Below, piece by piece: positions 40,531-52,051 of a DNA stretch of 64,000 nt (within the stretch, counting starts at the first letter, position 1; each line of letters starts with the position of its first letter). A model generated the notes under the pieces. It saw only the letters and a list, made by a program, of their open reading frames with translations. It had not been told where the DNA came from and ran no database searches. Made by a program: the position numbers and the translations under genes. The DNA is from Silybum marianum (lineage: Eukaryota; Streptophyta; Magnoliopsida; Asterales; Asteraceae), in NCBI GenBank assembly GCA_036898165.1, contig CM072530.1, forward strand, positions 17,593,847 to 17,657,846, read 5' to 3'.

Positions 40531-41133
40531 AAGATAAGGGAATTAGTTTTTCATAGGTACCCACTTTACAATGGGTCCTTCAGTGTTAGTGGAAATTTTA
40601 GGGAGGACTTTTTTTTCAATCTCTAAATATTTCACGTTAGTGGATTTCTTCACCTTAGTTGTTTTACCAACTTTGGTAACCTTAATTTTGGCTGATTTCC
40701 TTCCATGAGAGATCTTCTCAGCCTTAGTAGCAGTAGGACATTTGCTTGCAAGGTGAGTAATTTCCCCATAATGGTAGCACTTCCTATAGTTGAAAGAAGA
40801 TTTAGTACCAAAAGGATGAGTAATAGAAAGCTTAAGGTTAGCAGGTCCAGGTCCAATAATTCCTTTTTCCATGGTCCTAGGAGGAACCATACATTTCTCA
40901 TGTTTGGAAGGAGTGAGATCAATCTTGATTCTGGGGTGGTTCTCTGAACGGATCCAGGGATCTTCTTTCAGTCATCTGACTCATTGAAGGAGTAGAAGGG
41001 CTCTTCTTTAGTTTAGGAAGTTTCTTGGTTTTGGGAGTATGAGTAATGGACATGCCTTTAATCACACTCTTTGAACCCTTAGTGATAAGTTCAGAAGGTT
41101 TTGACTCAGATGTAAAGCAACATTGAGTTGAAG
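40531..41133 (-). pseudogene. gag: Copia-4 gag, second zinc knuckle and junction motif
   Basis: An open stretch of 115 codons with a CCHC-like knuckle CYHYGEITHLASKC (second Cys changed to Tyr), a lysine-rich tail and the ending GPIVKWVPMKN with a stop at 40,543-40,545. Upstream (to 41,133) more gag is readable in another frame up to the Mutator-like insertion. Confidence 0.85.
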
Positions 41134-41740
41134 CAAAGTTCAAAAAGACGTGAGACATGTCATGGCGGCGACGTCAAGCCTTAAGCCTTACGTGCTACGG
41201 CGAGGACGCGGCGTTTTTCAAGGCGTGACATAAGGTGGAAAATTTATATGTCATATTACAATTATATATAAAGATATATGTTTTCTACATAATATCTAAT
41301 TCGATAATGATATTAAAAATTGTACATTCATATTAGAATAAGAAAAATCATATAGATTATTATTATAAAAATAGTTTTTTGATTAAATATTTAAAATAGA
41401 ACTTAAATAGATAACTTAACGACTTCATTTTAATCGTGAAACCATAACGTTTATAAATTCGTGAAATTGTGAGTAATGTAATTAGATAAATCTATAAAAG
41501 TGTAAAATTTTAAATTAAAAGTGTAAAAATACAAAAGAAAAAAAATAAATAAAAAACTAAAAAATAATTTGTTTGAAAAAAAATCATGCTATACAAAAAA
41601 ACGCATGCCGCGGCACGCCTCAAGCCGCCATAGCGTGAGCCACGCCTTATGTAAACGTTATGGGCTGTTTCGTAACGGCGGAGACGCATCTTACGCCATA
41701 TCACGCCACGGCGCACGTCATGGCGCGCCTTTTTGAACAC
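41134..41740. mobile_element. Mutator-like non-autonomous transposon
   Basis: It is 607 bp and flanked by perfect 10-bp copies of TGAGTTGAAG (41,124-41,133 and 41,741-41,750). The termini share GTTCAAAAAG (left CAAAGTTCAAAAAGACG; right end, reverse complement, GTGTTCAAAAAGGCG), followed by GC-rich CATGGCG-like sequence. The size of the duplication points to a Mutator-like element. The middle is AT-rich with no coding frame. The interrupted gag frame is continuous once one duplication copy is removed. Confidence 0.8.
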
Positions 41741-41912
41741 TGAGTTGAAGGGTCTGGGATAGAGGAGACAAACGTTCCAAACCTAAGAATGGAACGGTCT
41801 TTGAGAGGTTCTTCAAGATCTGATGAGTATCCCAAACCACTTTTAATCTTAACAGGAATCTGAGCATTTATGATCTCATTAGCCTTTATGGAGGCTTTGC
41901 ACCATCCTTCAG
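41741..41912 (-). pseudogene. gag: Copia-4 gag fragment between two insertions
   Basis: It codes E-G-W-C-K, I-I-N-A-Q-I-P and R-S-I-L-R-F-G-T-F-V-S-S-I-P-D-P-S-T-Q, matching Copia-1 23,429-23,610 and Copia-3. It lies between the Mutator-like element and the first hAT-like copy. Confidence 0.88.
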
Positions 41913-42504
41913 TAGGCATGAGAATGAGACCCGTCCCGTTGGAGAACCCGGTATACCCGCCCCGACGGGGACGGGGATTCCCCACAAAATCGGGGATCCC
42001 TGAAAGTTAAAAATCAGGGATGGGGACAAGGATGGGTAACGTGGTCCCCGCCCGCCCCGTTTCCGAATATTAAATATATTATATATTTTTATTATTAGAT
42101 ATATTATTTACAAAGAAATATATTTAGTATCTTTTAGATTTATAAATAGTATTTTAACATTTCTTCTTATATACATTTTTTCCAGTCGTCTTGCTATTTT
42201 TTAGATAAAAAACATTGAAAGTCAAGAGCGTTTAATTAAACAATTACCTATGATGTTGTGATTTTGTTCACATATGAATATTTGATATTCTATAAAAGTA
42301 AAATTTGAAAATGTGCGATATTTAAACATGAACCATTATTGATTGAGCATGGTATTTAACATTTTTAATTTTAAACATTTTTAAATTTACGGGAAAAAAT
42401 CCTCGATTGTTCGATCCTTGTCGGGGATGGGGATGGGGATGGGGATGTGATCATATTCCCCGGTGGGGATGGGGATTGAGGTCCCCGCCCCATTCCCATG
42501 CCTA
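41913..42504. mobile_element. hAT-like element, copy 1 (left border of the 18.9-kb unit)
   Basis: It starts TAGGCATGAGAAT and ends ...ATTCCCATGCCTA, so the ends are inverted repeats. It is 592 bp with GGGGATGGGGAC-type repeats near both ends and an AT-rich centre. It aligns with copy 2 (60,161-60,817) over its length in the same orientation. Left flank TCCTTCAG is copia gag; right flank GCCATGTT belongs to the inner unit. No transposase is coded. Confidence 0.8.
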
Positions 42505-42692
42505 GCCATGTTTTTTTCAATGTAGTAAATTGATACCGTGTACCAACTATAATTTGTACTAACTTAATGTCAACTTTTTTTGGTTGGTATGGAATTTATA
42601 CCAACATCTCAAAAGGTTATAAAGATTAATACAAACCAGTTTGTAAACTTTACAAATTTTAATACAAAAGTTTACAATATCATAAATGTTGA
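42505..42692. repeat. Unit-start repeat, copy 1
   Basis: It matches 45,595-45,811, is AT-rich and has TTGGTAC/GTACCAA-type small inverted motifs. Copy 2 has about 30 extra bases. It is non-coding, and after it the two units diverge abruptly at ...GTTGA. Confidence 0.7.
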
Positions 42693-44171
42693 AAAATAAG
42701 CAACGGAAATGTTTTACCGTCAACAGCTGAATATCTAAACAAACGAGTTAATCAAAAAAAAACTCAAATGCCTCACATCCTTCCTTTGTCCTTGTCCCCC
42801 TTCCCCGTAATGTACCTGCCTAAAAATAGTTTATGTTGAAAAGCGAGGGTTAGACCAAAATGTCTAGTGAATTCTCCATAAAACAGTTTGCATCACAGCA
42901 GTATAAGACAAAAATATGCAATGGTTTAACAAATAGATGACCAATTCCCTTAAAGGGTACAATTACAAAACGGGTGAAATATGGCCAAGGTATAACACCA
43001 TCGCACTCCCTTAGCGACAACCCAGTCACGTATGAACCCAACTTACATGCCCACACTCCCTTTGTGGTAATTGGATTTATAATCACCGAAGACCTTGCCA
43101 TATGTGAGGCATTTAACGAACCGTACACATATAGACCCCAAAGCTTGTCAAAGTGATCATGGAAGGTTTTCGAATACAAATATTGACAAGTAAAAACCAT
43201 AATCAGTATATAAATCTTTGAAACATACCACATTGCATTTTTAAGGGATAGAGATCTCACTTGGATTGGACATATCTTGTCCCGAGCTTATACAGCTAAA
43301 ATCTTCAAACCAAAGCCTAAATTCACCAACATAAAACGGGTGTTAACCCAATGTAACACCCCCAAAAGTCTTATTATATAGACCTAAGATAAACCCCAAG
43401 CTCAAAGGTCCAAACCCCGGATCGAAACGATAAACGAAACGGACGAAGTCGTACCGACAATGGACTGTGCGGCATATAATGCGGGTTAACCTAGCCTAGT
43501 AACCCCCCTAAGCCACTGATAGGCTTCTTCATCCTTGCAGCTAATTTTTAACATCCCATTTCCAAACATCCCAATACTAATTTCTAACATCCCAATAACA
43601 TATATAAAGATGGAATAAACCTCTAAATCAAACCCAAACTAATTACCATCCATATAAGAAGATTTACCACCAAATTCTCAACTTCATTCCTGAGCTTTCA
43701 TCAATGGAGTTGGGATTAGAAACCCAATCCAATAAGGAGGTCACTCCTTTGATGAACACAAGTACCTCATTGCTTATTGGTAATAGATAGATGATCAATT
43801 CTTAAAACCAACCACTCTTTTCACCATTAAACCCAAAACCAAGAAATATAAGAATTCTAGAATCACCATCAATATACGCAAATAGAAAAGATGAAGAATC
43901 TTAATGAAGAAGATGATTTTATACCTGAAATGATGATTCCTTCTTATGATTTCTTCCCAAGATTTTTTGATTTCCTCCCAAAACTTCTCTACTCTCACAA
44001 GCCATACACACACATTGAAAACTGATTTTTGAGAAATAAATGAGAATGAGGAGAATTTCCCCTCATCTCTTCCTAATATACCTTGGGCCTAAATCTTAAA
44101 CAAGCCCTAGCCCAAGGGAATTTATCTAGAGCCCAACCTCCATTTAACATAATAAAATTTGGGTTATTACA
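42692..44171 (-). repeat. Gypsy-2 LTR A (lacks the first about 95 bp)
   Basis: It aligns with 57,866-59,350. The start (plus-strand left) is missing and replaced by the unit-start repeat. The right end is ...GGGTTATTACA. There is no coding frame of note. Confidence 0.82.
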
Positions 44172-45594
44172 TAATTATTCATTAAGAATTATACAATATT
44201 ATTATTTACAATAATTATTACTTATACCAATTATTTTCATATTATTATCTTCTTTAGTTATTATTCAATATATTTAGCCATCCAAAAACAAATATAACAA
44301 TTATCAAATGTTTATATAGCATAAAATTTAACTTTATACTCATTTTGTTTCATAATAATATAATTGTGTCAAATAAATTTAGTAAGTATTTAATTTAATT
44401 ATCAAATTAATTTTTTTAAATTATTATAATTAATTAGGATAGGTGAAATTGATCAATTTTATTATTCATATTACATGTAATGATATTTAAAAATCCTAAA
44501 TAATAGATTTTTTTATAAAATTTGTTTTAACAAATCCAAATATTGGAGCACATATATAATAAGTGAATATTCAATCCTCTTTCTATTTATTGGTATTTCA
44601 CTGGTGATCATATATCTTTTCGCCGCCAATATGTCATGGGGCGTGGGCTTCCTCGAGAACCTGCTCCATCATCCACATCTCATATGTCATTGGCGTGGGT
44701 CTCATTCGTCATGTGCCCTTTTACGGGATCCCCTTCCCAGTAAATAGAGCAGCCTTGAACACATACCCTTGATTCCCACGAGATTCCGATCAATGGCCAC
44801 TCGGCCGATAGAGTTGGCCAAAGTTCCACCATGCATTACCTTAACTTAATGATAGAGACTTGCTCTACCCTAAGAAAATAAGAAAATTGGGTCGAGTTTG
44901 GTCATTCATCCTTGCTTTTTCGGGATTGAAGGATAAATTACAAACTAGTCGTGTTTGGAGCGAACGAATTACCTCCTTTGAAAAAGAATTTCTATGGTTA
45001 TGGCCGATACTTATTGTTGTCAATGAGAAGATCTACCCAGAAAGGGAAAACAAGATCAAATAGTTGGGCAGTCGCTCCCCTTTAGGTGTGGCTATGTATG
45101 ATTGGCTAAGGCACCTTAGTGTGCAAAGGGCTAAGTCGTTCATTCAAGAACCACAGCTTTCATCTGAATTTCCCTATGTTCGAGTCCATAAATTTTAAAT
45201 TTTTTGATCAATATATGTTGGGATTTTGTATTGTAGATGTTAAGAGATTTGATCCCACATAGGAAGGAAAGGGAAAACTAGAGAGGCTTATAAGGCTATC
45301 CCATTAAGCCTTATCAAATTAGAACCCAAACTCATCTAAGGGGCTTGATTGGGCTTGTGAGTGAGTTTGGCATTATGTATTTGATGTCAAAATATGGGCC
45401 TTAGGCCCTTATCTTTCGACTTCATTTTCTCCTAGTCCAACAGTCAATGTCCATTATTTGCAAACCCTAGCTCTTCAATTCTTGAAATTGAAAAAATACT
45501 TGTACCGAAAGCGAGTCTGGATTTCAGCAAGCGAAACCCACATGAACAAGACGACAACTATTTGTTTATGTGCGTGTGGTGAACATGGTACTCT
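44172..45594. repeat. Flank of Gypsy-2, copy 1, with a 628-bp extra segment
   Basis: It matches 59,351-60,160 except for an extra 44,563-45,190. It is non-coding and ends at the preserved empty site of the hAT-like insertion (ACCATGTT, 45,595). Confidence 0.8.
44563..45190. other. Segment of unknown origin inserted in the flank
   Basis: It is absent from the paralogous flank at about 59,750. It is clearly richer in G and C than its surroundings and has no inverted ends or target duplication. It holds a 67-codon frame (44,860-45,063) that I do not recognise. Base composition and lack of ends suggest filler DNA, possibly organellar, but I cannot identify it. Confidence 0.5.
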
Positions 45595-45811
45595 ACCATG
45601 TTTTTTTCAATATAGTAAATTGGTATTTAAAAATTGATACCATGTACCAACCAACTATAATTGGTACTAAATTAATATCACCTTTTTTCGGTTGGTACAT
45701 GTTGGTACGTTATTTATACCAACATCTCAAAAGGTTACAAAGATTAATACAAACCTGCTTTCTAAAGTTCACAAAGTGTAATACAAAAATTTACAATATC
45801 ATAAACGTTGA
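45595..45811. repeat. Unit-start repeat, copy 2, containing the empty hAT site
   Basis: It begins ACCATGTTTTTTTCAATATAG, in which the hAT-like element is absent. The same place holds a hAT copy at 42,505 and 60,160. Confidence 0.75.
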
Positions 45812-48182
45812 CGAACAATGGTCATTCATTGACCACAGAATCCTCAACCCATAAACTCTATTATCGAGGTTCTTCATTGCTAACAAGTGCATTGTCCTCC
45901 TAAGGGCTAACCCCCAAAATACCGGCAAGTTCATGACATGCATGCATGATGACACATTATATGGATACTAGTAAAAATCATTTTTGTAGTGCAAAATTTA
46001 ATGAATATAAAATCCGGGCAACACATTAATGCATGCATATCGCGCCACCCCACTAATGGATAGTCTTACCAACGATTTCAAAGGCCCCACACATGTGGTC
46101 AAAAGATACTACATTGCTTTACTAATTAAACCATTCCGGTAAAAGTAATTAGGTTTACAAAAAAAATCTTTACCATAAGGTTGTGATAACTCACGCTCAT
46201 TTAACCAAACTGGGTAACTTGACAATAAAGGTATGCTCATATGAATTTCAAAAGCAAAGTTTATTTTCGTGACTTTTGTGATCAAGGATAATCCAACATA
46301 AAATTATTAATGTATGAATATTTTACCCTATGCAACATGAAATGAAAATAAGTTCGTTTATTTCAAATACAAGCTCCACGTCTACGTACAACAATTTGTT
46401 CTTCAAAACCATGAAATTCAACCTTCATGAATATGTTTTCAGTATGAAGCGACTTGCGCAGTTCATAAGTAAATAAATAAAACATGATGCGTGAAACTCG
46501 TCTTACGGTTGAGGGCAATATACTCAACATGCTTATTGGTTTTTCCTTGGCAACTTATTCCCCTTAAGTTTACAGCTATAAGCGAAACATTGTGTTTCTA
46601 CAATTAACGGAACTTTCAGAACATGCTCTCTATGGTATGCCTGAGTGCCCTTTTTATACTATTTCCAATCTAGTCATTAGCATAGGGATTTTCTGCTTTC
46701 GATAACTTCGATCCTTTAAGGTATTTAGTCAATCCTTTCCCATTCTTTTTATCCTTACGTCACTTCCCGAATTGACGTTTCTTCCATTTCCAACCATCTT
46801 CATCTCATTCACAATTGATTGAAAAGTCAAGTGATTCATAATTAATATCCAACTTCTAATTATACATTTTCATTCAATGGAGTTCAATCAATACAAACAA
46901 TCCCATGACATGAGATTTCTCCAAATATAAGAGTATACTCTTAGTCTTAGGGGCGTTGGTTAACCGATTCTGATGGAATCTAGTGGAATTGGAATGCCCA
47001 ATTTCTTTGACCAGATTCCATTCCCTTGTTTGGTTGGCTCTTTTTCAGGAATGGAATGTTCCAATTCCTTTCAATTCCACAAACAATAGATTTTTTCATT
47101 CCTTAACAAATGTCTAGGATTTTGATGGAATGGAATCTTATTTTTTCATAATACCCATTATACCCCTGATCAAATATACCTATTTTTATAAAAATCAGTC
47201 TTGCCGTACTAAGATGGATTGTAGTATTGTTGCATATGGTTGATGTTTTTCACTTTTATTACTAATTTCTATTGTTTATTTACTGCTTTTCTGTTGTTTT
47301 TGCTGTAAAAAATCAGATTAAGCAACTACTGTTGTTATTTATTTATTGGTTTCTGCTGTTTTGTGATGTTGTTTTTGCTGTAAAAAATCAGATTAAATAG
47401 CTGCTGTTTTTTTTTTTTTGGTTTATATGCTGGTTTTATGTTGTAAAAAAATTATAGTATAAATTAAGGAGGTCTATTTTATCAAAGTATTTTTAAAGTT
47501 AAAAAATTGAATTAATTAATAATAATTTTATTAAAGTAATTTTAATTTTAAAAAAATTAAGTTTAATAAAAATGGTATTTTAGTCATTTACCGGGATTTC
47601 ATTCCAATTCCAAAACTACATTATGTGGAACCAAACACACAGACTCCAATTCCTTCAACATATTCCATTCCAATTTTGCCAACCAAACAGGTGGTCAAAC
47701 CTGACAACAATCCATTCCAATTCATTTAAAATCAAATTCCTTTGATAGATTCCATTCCATCCAATTCCATTCTGCGAACCAAACGCCTCTTTATACTGTT
47801 CTACTTCCCTATTTGAGTCTCGATGATTTTTACCCCGAGATGAATCGTTGTTACCAACGACTATATCTCGAAACCAACAACTTACTTCATAAATGATCTA
47901 AACTCTAATACCGAAATATCATCTATAGACAACACTTAATCCAACAGTTTTAGGTTCATAGGGTGAATCAAGAACACACATGTACCCGTAAATTCAAAAT
48001 TACATTGGCCAGATGTAATTCTAAACTTACCTTACATGAGATTCCTTATTACCGTATCAACATGTCCCTGTTGAGGTTTTTCCATACGACTCCCTATTTC
48101 AGCTGTGACCCCTAGCCTACAGTCTAAAACTAAGTGCCACTCGGCCACCTAATTCATTTAAACTACGGCAATGATACCAATT
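45812..48182 (-). repeat. Gypsy-2 interior next to primer site, copy 1
   Basis: It matches 56,153-57,771 apart from the Harbinger-like insertion and one tandem duplication. By orientation this is the leader side of the element, but I find no gag frame; it is non-coding in both copies. A degraded primer site lies at 48,169-48,181 (minus strand TTGGTATCATTGC). Confidence 0.75.
46950..47790. mobile_element. PIF/Harbinger-like non-autonomous transposon
   Basis: About 841 bp. The left end GGGGCGTTGGTTAACC and right end (reverse complement) AGAGGCGTTTGGTTCG are inverted repeats, each followed by GGAATGGAATTGG-type runs. TTA lies directly outside both ends, the standard PIF/Harbinger duplication. 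The paralogue at about 57,375-57,390 shows the site without the insertion (ACTCTTATACTATTC). The exact left end may be six bases further left, where GTCTTA is an extra unit. Confidence 0.8.
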
Positions 48183-48800
48183 TATAACATCCCAAAACTT
48201 AAATCCACAACATGAATAGAAATTCAAGTTCAACCAAAATTAAGATTTACCAACTTGGGTTTAATTCGATACAATAAAAAACTAAGCATCGAAAATGTTT
48301 AATGTCAGCAACTGAATATCTAAACAAACGAGTTAATCTAAACAAAACGCAAATGACTCACATCCTTCCTTTGCCCTTGTCGCGCTTCCCCATAATTTAC
48401 CTGCCTAAAAATAGTTTATTTCTAAAAGCGAGGGTTAGACCAAAAGGGCTAGTGAATTCCCCATAAAACAATTTGCATCACAGTTGTATAAGACAAAAAT
48501 ATACAATGGTTTAACAAATAGATGACCCATTCCCTTAAACGGACAATTACAAAAAGGGTGAAATATGGTCAACGTATAATACCATCGCACTCCCTTAGCG
48601 ACAACCCAGTCACGTACAGACCGACCCTACATGCCCACACTCCATTTGTGGTTATAGGATTTATAATCACCCAAGACCTTGCCATATGACCCCATACTAA
48701 CGAACCGTGCACATATAGACCCCAAAGCTTGTAAAAGTGATCATGGAAGTTTTTCGCATACAAATATCGACAAGTAAAAACCAAAATCAGCATATAAAGT
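48183..48800 (-). repeat. Gypsy-2 LTR B, left part
   Basis: It matches 57,772-58,380 with the first G of TGTAACATCC changed to A. It is interrupted at ATATAAAG by Copia-3. Confidence 0.85.
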
Positions 48801-49670
48801 TGTTGATCCAAACTCCTTTCAGTGATTTGAATATGATTCCTCTATATACTTAGTGAAAATTAAAGTCTATGTTAGTATTCATAATCAGCGATAGCATACA
48901 CTGACTACATTCAGTGATCGCAGAAAATCAGAAACATCACCTAGTCTCTGAAGATCTGGAGAATAACACTCACCCAAAGACCATTCAGCGATTCAGCGAT
49001 AGTCGAAGACCTAGCCGAATAAAAAGATGAATAGCTCGTGATCTGAAGCGGTTCAGTGATAGCAACGTCCATCTAACAGAAGTGTGATATCTTGCATAAA
49101 GCCTCAGTGATACCTGAAGACTTCATCCTTGAAGTTTCAGTATTAGTGATCAAGGGGGCCTACTCAGCAAGATCAAAGTTGATCTTATCTTCGATGCACA
49201 AATGTCAAACCCCCATGCCTTGTCAGAAAGGGCGTACGGACTGTCCCTATGTCCTTAACAACTCTGATTAAGCTATTGTTCATATTCGGCCAAAAGCATG
49301 GTTGCTTTATGAACAAAGGACAAGTCTCAAATAGAAACTTGACACGTGGCATGTACCTTCTGAGTTGCATTAAATGCAACGGGTATAAATAGATGAAGAC
49401 CCTTTTTCATCTTCATGCATGCTCATATCTGTTCTTGAACCTCTAATCTTATTTCTTATCTTTCCTTGTGCATCAATCTTAGTGATTTCTAAAGTTGTAA
49501 TAGAATAGGTTCAATTATTTGTTGTTATTCCGCTTACAACTCTAAAATTAAATATTGATATAAACTCATTTAAAAACCACAAAAAAGTTGTGTTTGTATT
49601 CAACCCCCCCCCCCTTTCTACAGACTGTTTATATACTTATAAACTCTTGTAGACTCCTTTGCGACCAACA
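48801..49670 (+). repeat. Copia-3 5' LTR (870 bp)
   Basis: TGTTGATCCA...GCGACCAACA. TATAAATAG is at 49,384-49,392. A tract of about 13 C lies at 49,602-49,614. It is clearly related to the Copia-1 LTR throughout. Confidence 0.93.
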
Positions 49671-49672
49671 AG

Positions 49673-49687
49673 TGGTATCAGAGCAGT
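49673..49687 (+). promoter_or_regulatory. Primer binding site of Copia-3
   Basis: TGGTATCAGAGCAGT lies two bases after the LTR and is identical to that of Copia-1. Confidence 0.9.
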
Positions 49688-49741
49688 GTTTATTGCTTCT
49701 AATCTCTAAATCTTTAAAAGCTTATTTCTTGTTATTTTAAA

Positions 49742-50842
49742 ATGGCCAATACAAATACGAACTATATAGAAAATGGATATTTAGCTAAACCACTTAGATT
49801 TAGCAACGATAATTTCCTAGTCTGGAAGGAAAGAATGACTCTATTCCTAGAAGAGTCAGATCCAAAGATCCCCTACTATGTAGAGAATAGACCATTCGTT
49901 CCAACACTACTAGTCCCTACAGTTCCTGCAACTAGAACAAGTCATGCTATACCTGAGAGACGCATTCCCAAAGCTCCACATCAATGGAGTGATGAAGACA
50001 AGAAAGAGCTAATTGTTGACTCAAAAGCTAGATCTATAATTGCCATGTCTCTGCCATATGATGTTTACCATTCTGTCATGAAAATGAGGACCTCTAAAGC
50101 CATGTGGGACACTCTTTGTGTTTAATATGAAGGAACCAGTAAGGTTCAGATTACTCATCGAATCCACTTGGTGAGACAATATGAAAGCTTTATGTTTCTG
50201 AAAAATGAAACACTTTCTCAGATCCACCAGAGATTCAACTGTTTGATTATAGATCTGAAAACAGTTGGTCGAGAGTACTCTAACTCAGAAGTACTGACTA
50301 AGTTCATGGAATCTCTTCCTGAACAATGGAACACATTTACTACTTGTCTCAAATTGTCAAAGAACACTGAAACTTTGTCTTTAAGTGCTTTGTACGGAAT
50401 ATTGCTCAATCATGAGCAATCACAAACCTCAAAAAGAAACCTTTTGAAAGACACTAAATCAGCCAAAAGTACTTCCTTGGCCTTAGTGACTTCAGAGATG
50501 AATCCTCATAGAACTATATGTTCTTCTATTACAGCTATTACTAGGTTAGATCAAACTAACACAGAAGATATCACTGATGCTGATATCTCTGGATTTGATA
50601 ATTCTTTGGCTCTTCTTAGTAATAATTTTAGAAGATTTACCCGAAAGAGCAACTTCAGAAGACCTCCTGCCATCACTAACTCTGACAAGTCAAAGAAATC
50701 TCATGTTGATAAAGCATCAGCGATATCCTCTAACTGTCAACACAAAAGTCACTTTGCAAGTGAATACAGATCCAAGAAGGTGTCTCTCCAACCATCTCCC
50801 AGATCCCTGATAAATGTAAAACTGAAAAATATTCTGAGTTAA
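49742..50842 (+). pseudogene. gag: Copia-3 gag, N-terminal part
   Basis: It starts with ATG at 49,742 (M-A-N-T-N-T-N-Y), the start lost in Copia-1. The capsid region is open to 50,122. The codon at 50,123-50,125 is TAA where related copies have CAA. The same frame then continues to 50,842 through L-P-E-Q-W, a Ser-rich part and a zinc knuckle (50,729-50,767) whose first and last Cys are changed (S-S-N-C-Q-H-K-S-H-F...Y). This knuckle is intact in Copia-4 (CYNCQRKGYFGSEC). Confidence 0.92.
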
Positions 50843-52035
50843 AAGAAAAGTATCAGAATCTGAAGAAAACCCAGCAAAAAGGCAAATGGCGTTCATATGT
50901 CTTATGGCTAGGATTGCGGAAGCTGAGGAAGCCTCTGACTCCTCTTCATCAGAATCTCCATCTACTTAGGTACCTATTCTAGAAAATTCCTCTATACTTG
51001 AATTTGATAGCTTGTCGGCTCTCGACAGTTTGACCGTTGATCTCTACAATGCTCTTAATGGTAAAACAAATGCTGAACAAATTAACACAGATCTATCTGA
51101 ACAGCTTAAAAACTACCATCTAAAAATCAAAGAACCTACTAAAATCGAAGAAGATTTTAAAGACCAAATATTTGTAAATCAGACAATAAGCATTGAGAAA
51201 CGAAAAGCTATCACCAAGCGCGAACAAGCCATCGTTTATCTCAAGGCTGAAAAAGCCAATATTGAAGGATGGTGCAAAGACTCTGATAAAGTCAGTGAGA
51301 TCATAAATGCTCAGATACCCAAAAAGGTCAAAAGCGGTCTAGGAAATTCATCTGACCGAGAAGAAACTAACAATGATCGTTCCATGTTAAAATTTGGAAT
51401 GTTTGTTTCTTCTATCCTTGATCCCTCTACTCAATGTGCCTCATCATCTTAGTCAAGACCTTCTAAACCTCTTACCAAGGACTCAGGGAAGGCGATAAAA
51501 GACAAGTTCCTTAATCATGTTCCTACGATCAAGAACTTCCAAAAACTGAAGAAGAATCCTTCAGTTCCTTCAGTAAGTCATCCTCTGAAATCTAAGAAGA
51601 AGATCCCTAAATATATTCAGAGATCAACTCCTCGGATCAAGATTGATCTCACTCCCTCTAAACCTGAGAAACCCGTGGTTCCTCCTAGGTCTATGGAGAA
51701 ATGAATTCTTAGCCCTGGTCCTGAAACTATCTCTTCGTCGAATGCTTCCTGTTCAAAACCTGTTTTCAAATATACGAAATGCTATCACTGTGGTGAGACT
51801 ACCCACATTTCTAGTAATGTCCTAATGCTTCTAAAGCTAAAACACTATCTCATTGTAAGAAAGTAGCTCAAACTAAGAAATCAGTGAAAGCTAAATCCAC
51901 CAAAGTTAATAAAACAACTAAGGTGAAGAAAACCACCAAAGATAGTTCTTTAATGAGTAAGAATCTTGACAATTCTGTTATTTCCACTAACACTGCAGGA
52001 CCCATAGTTCTATGGGTACCTATGAAAAATTAATT
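50843..52035 (+). pseudogene. gag: Copia-3 gag, coiled coil, second zinc knuckle and junction
   Basis: After a frame change, 51,012-51,452 codes a K/E-rich coiled coil with E-G-W-C-K and I-I-N-A-Q-I-P. A poorly open part follows. The second knuckle CYHCGETTHISS is cut by a one-base deletion before its last Cys (about 51,815). The region ends in GPIVLWVPMKN and a stop at 52,033-52,035. Confidence 0.87.
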
Positions 52036-52051
52036 CCCTTATCTTATGCAG

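Noticed and set aside
42974..43156. Short frames repeated in LTR A, B and C of Gypsy-2 (both strands)
   Set aside because: They recur only because the LTR is repeated; stops fall at different places and no domain is seen.
45178..45187. GTTCGAGTCC, like a tRNA T-arm
   Set aside because: No D-arm, anticodon stem or acceptor pairing can be formed in the 70 bases upstream.
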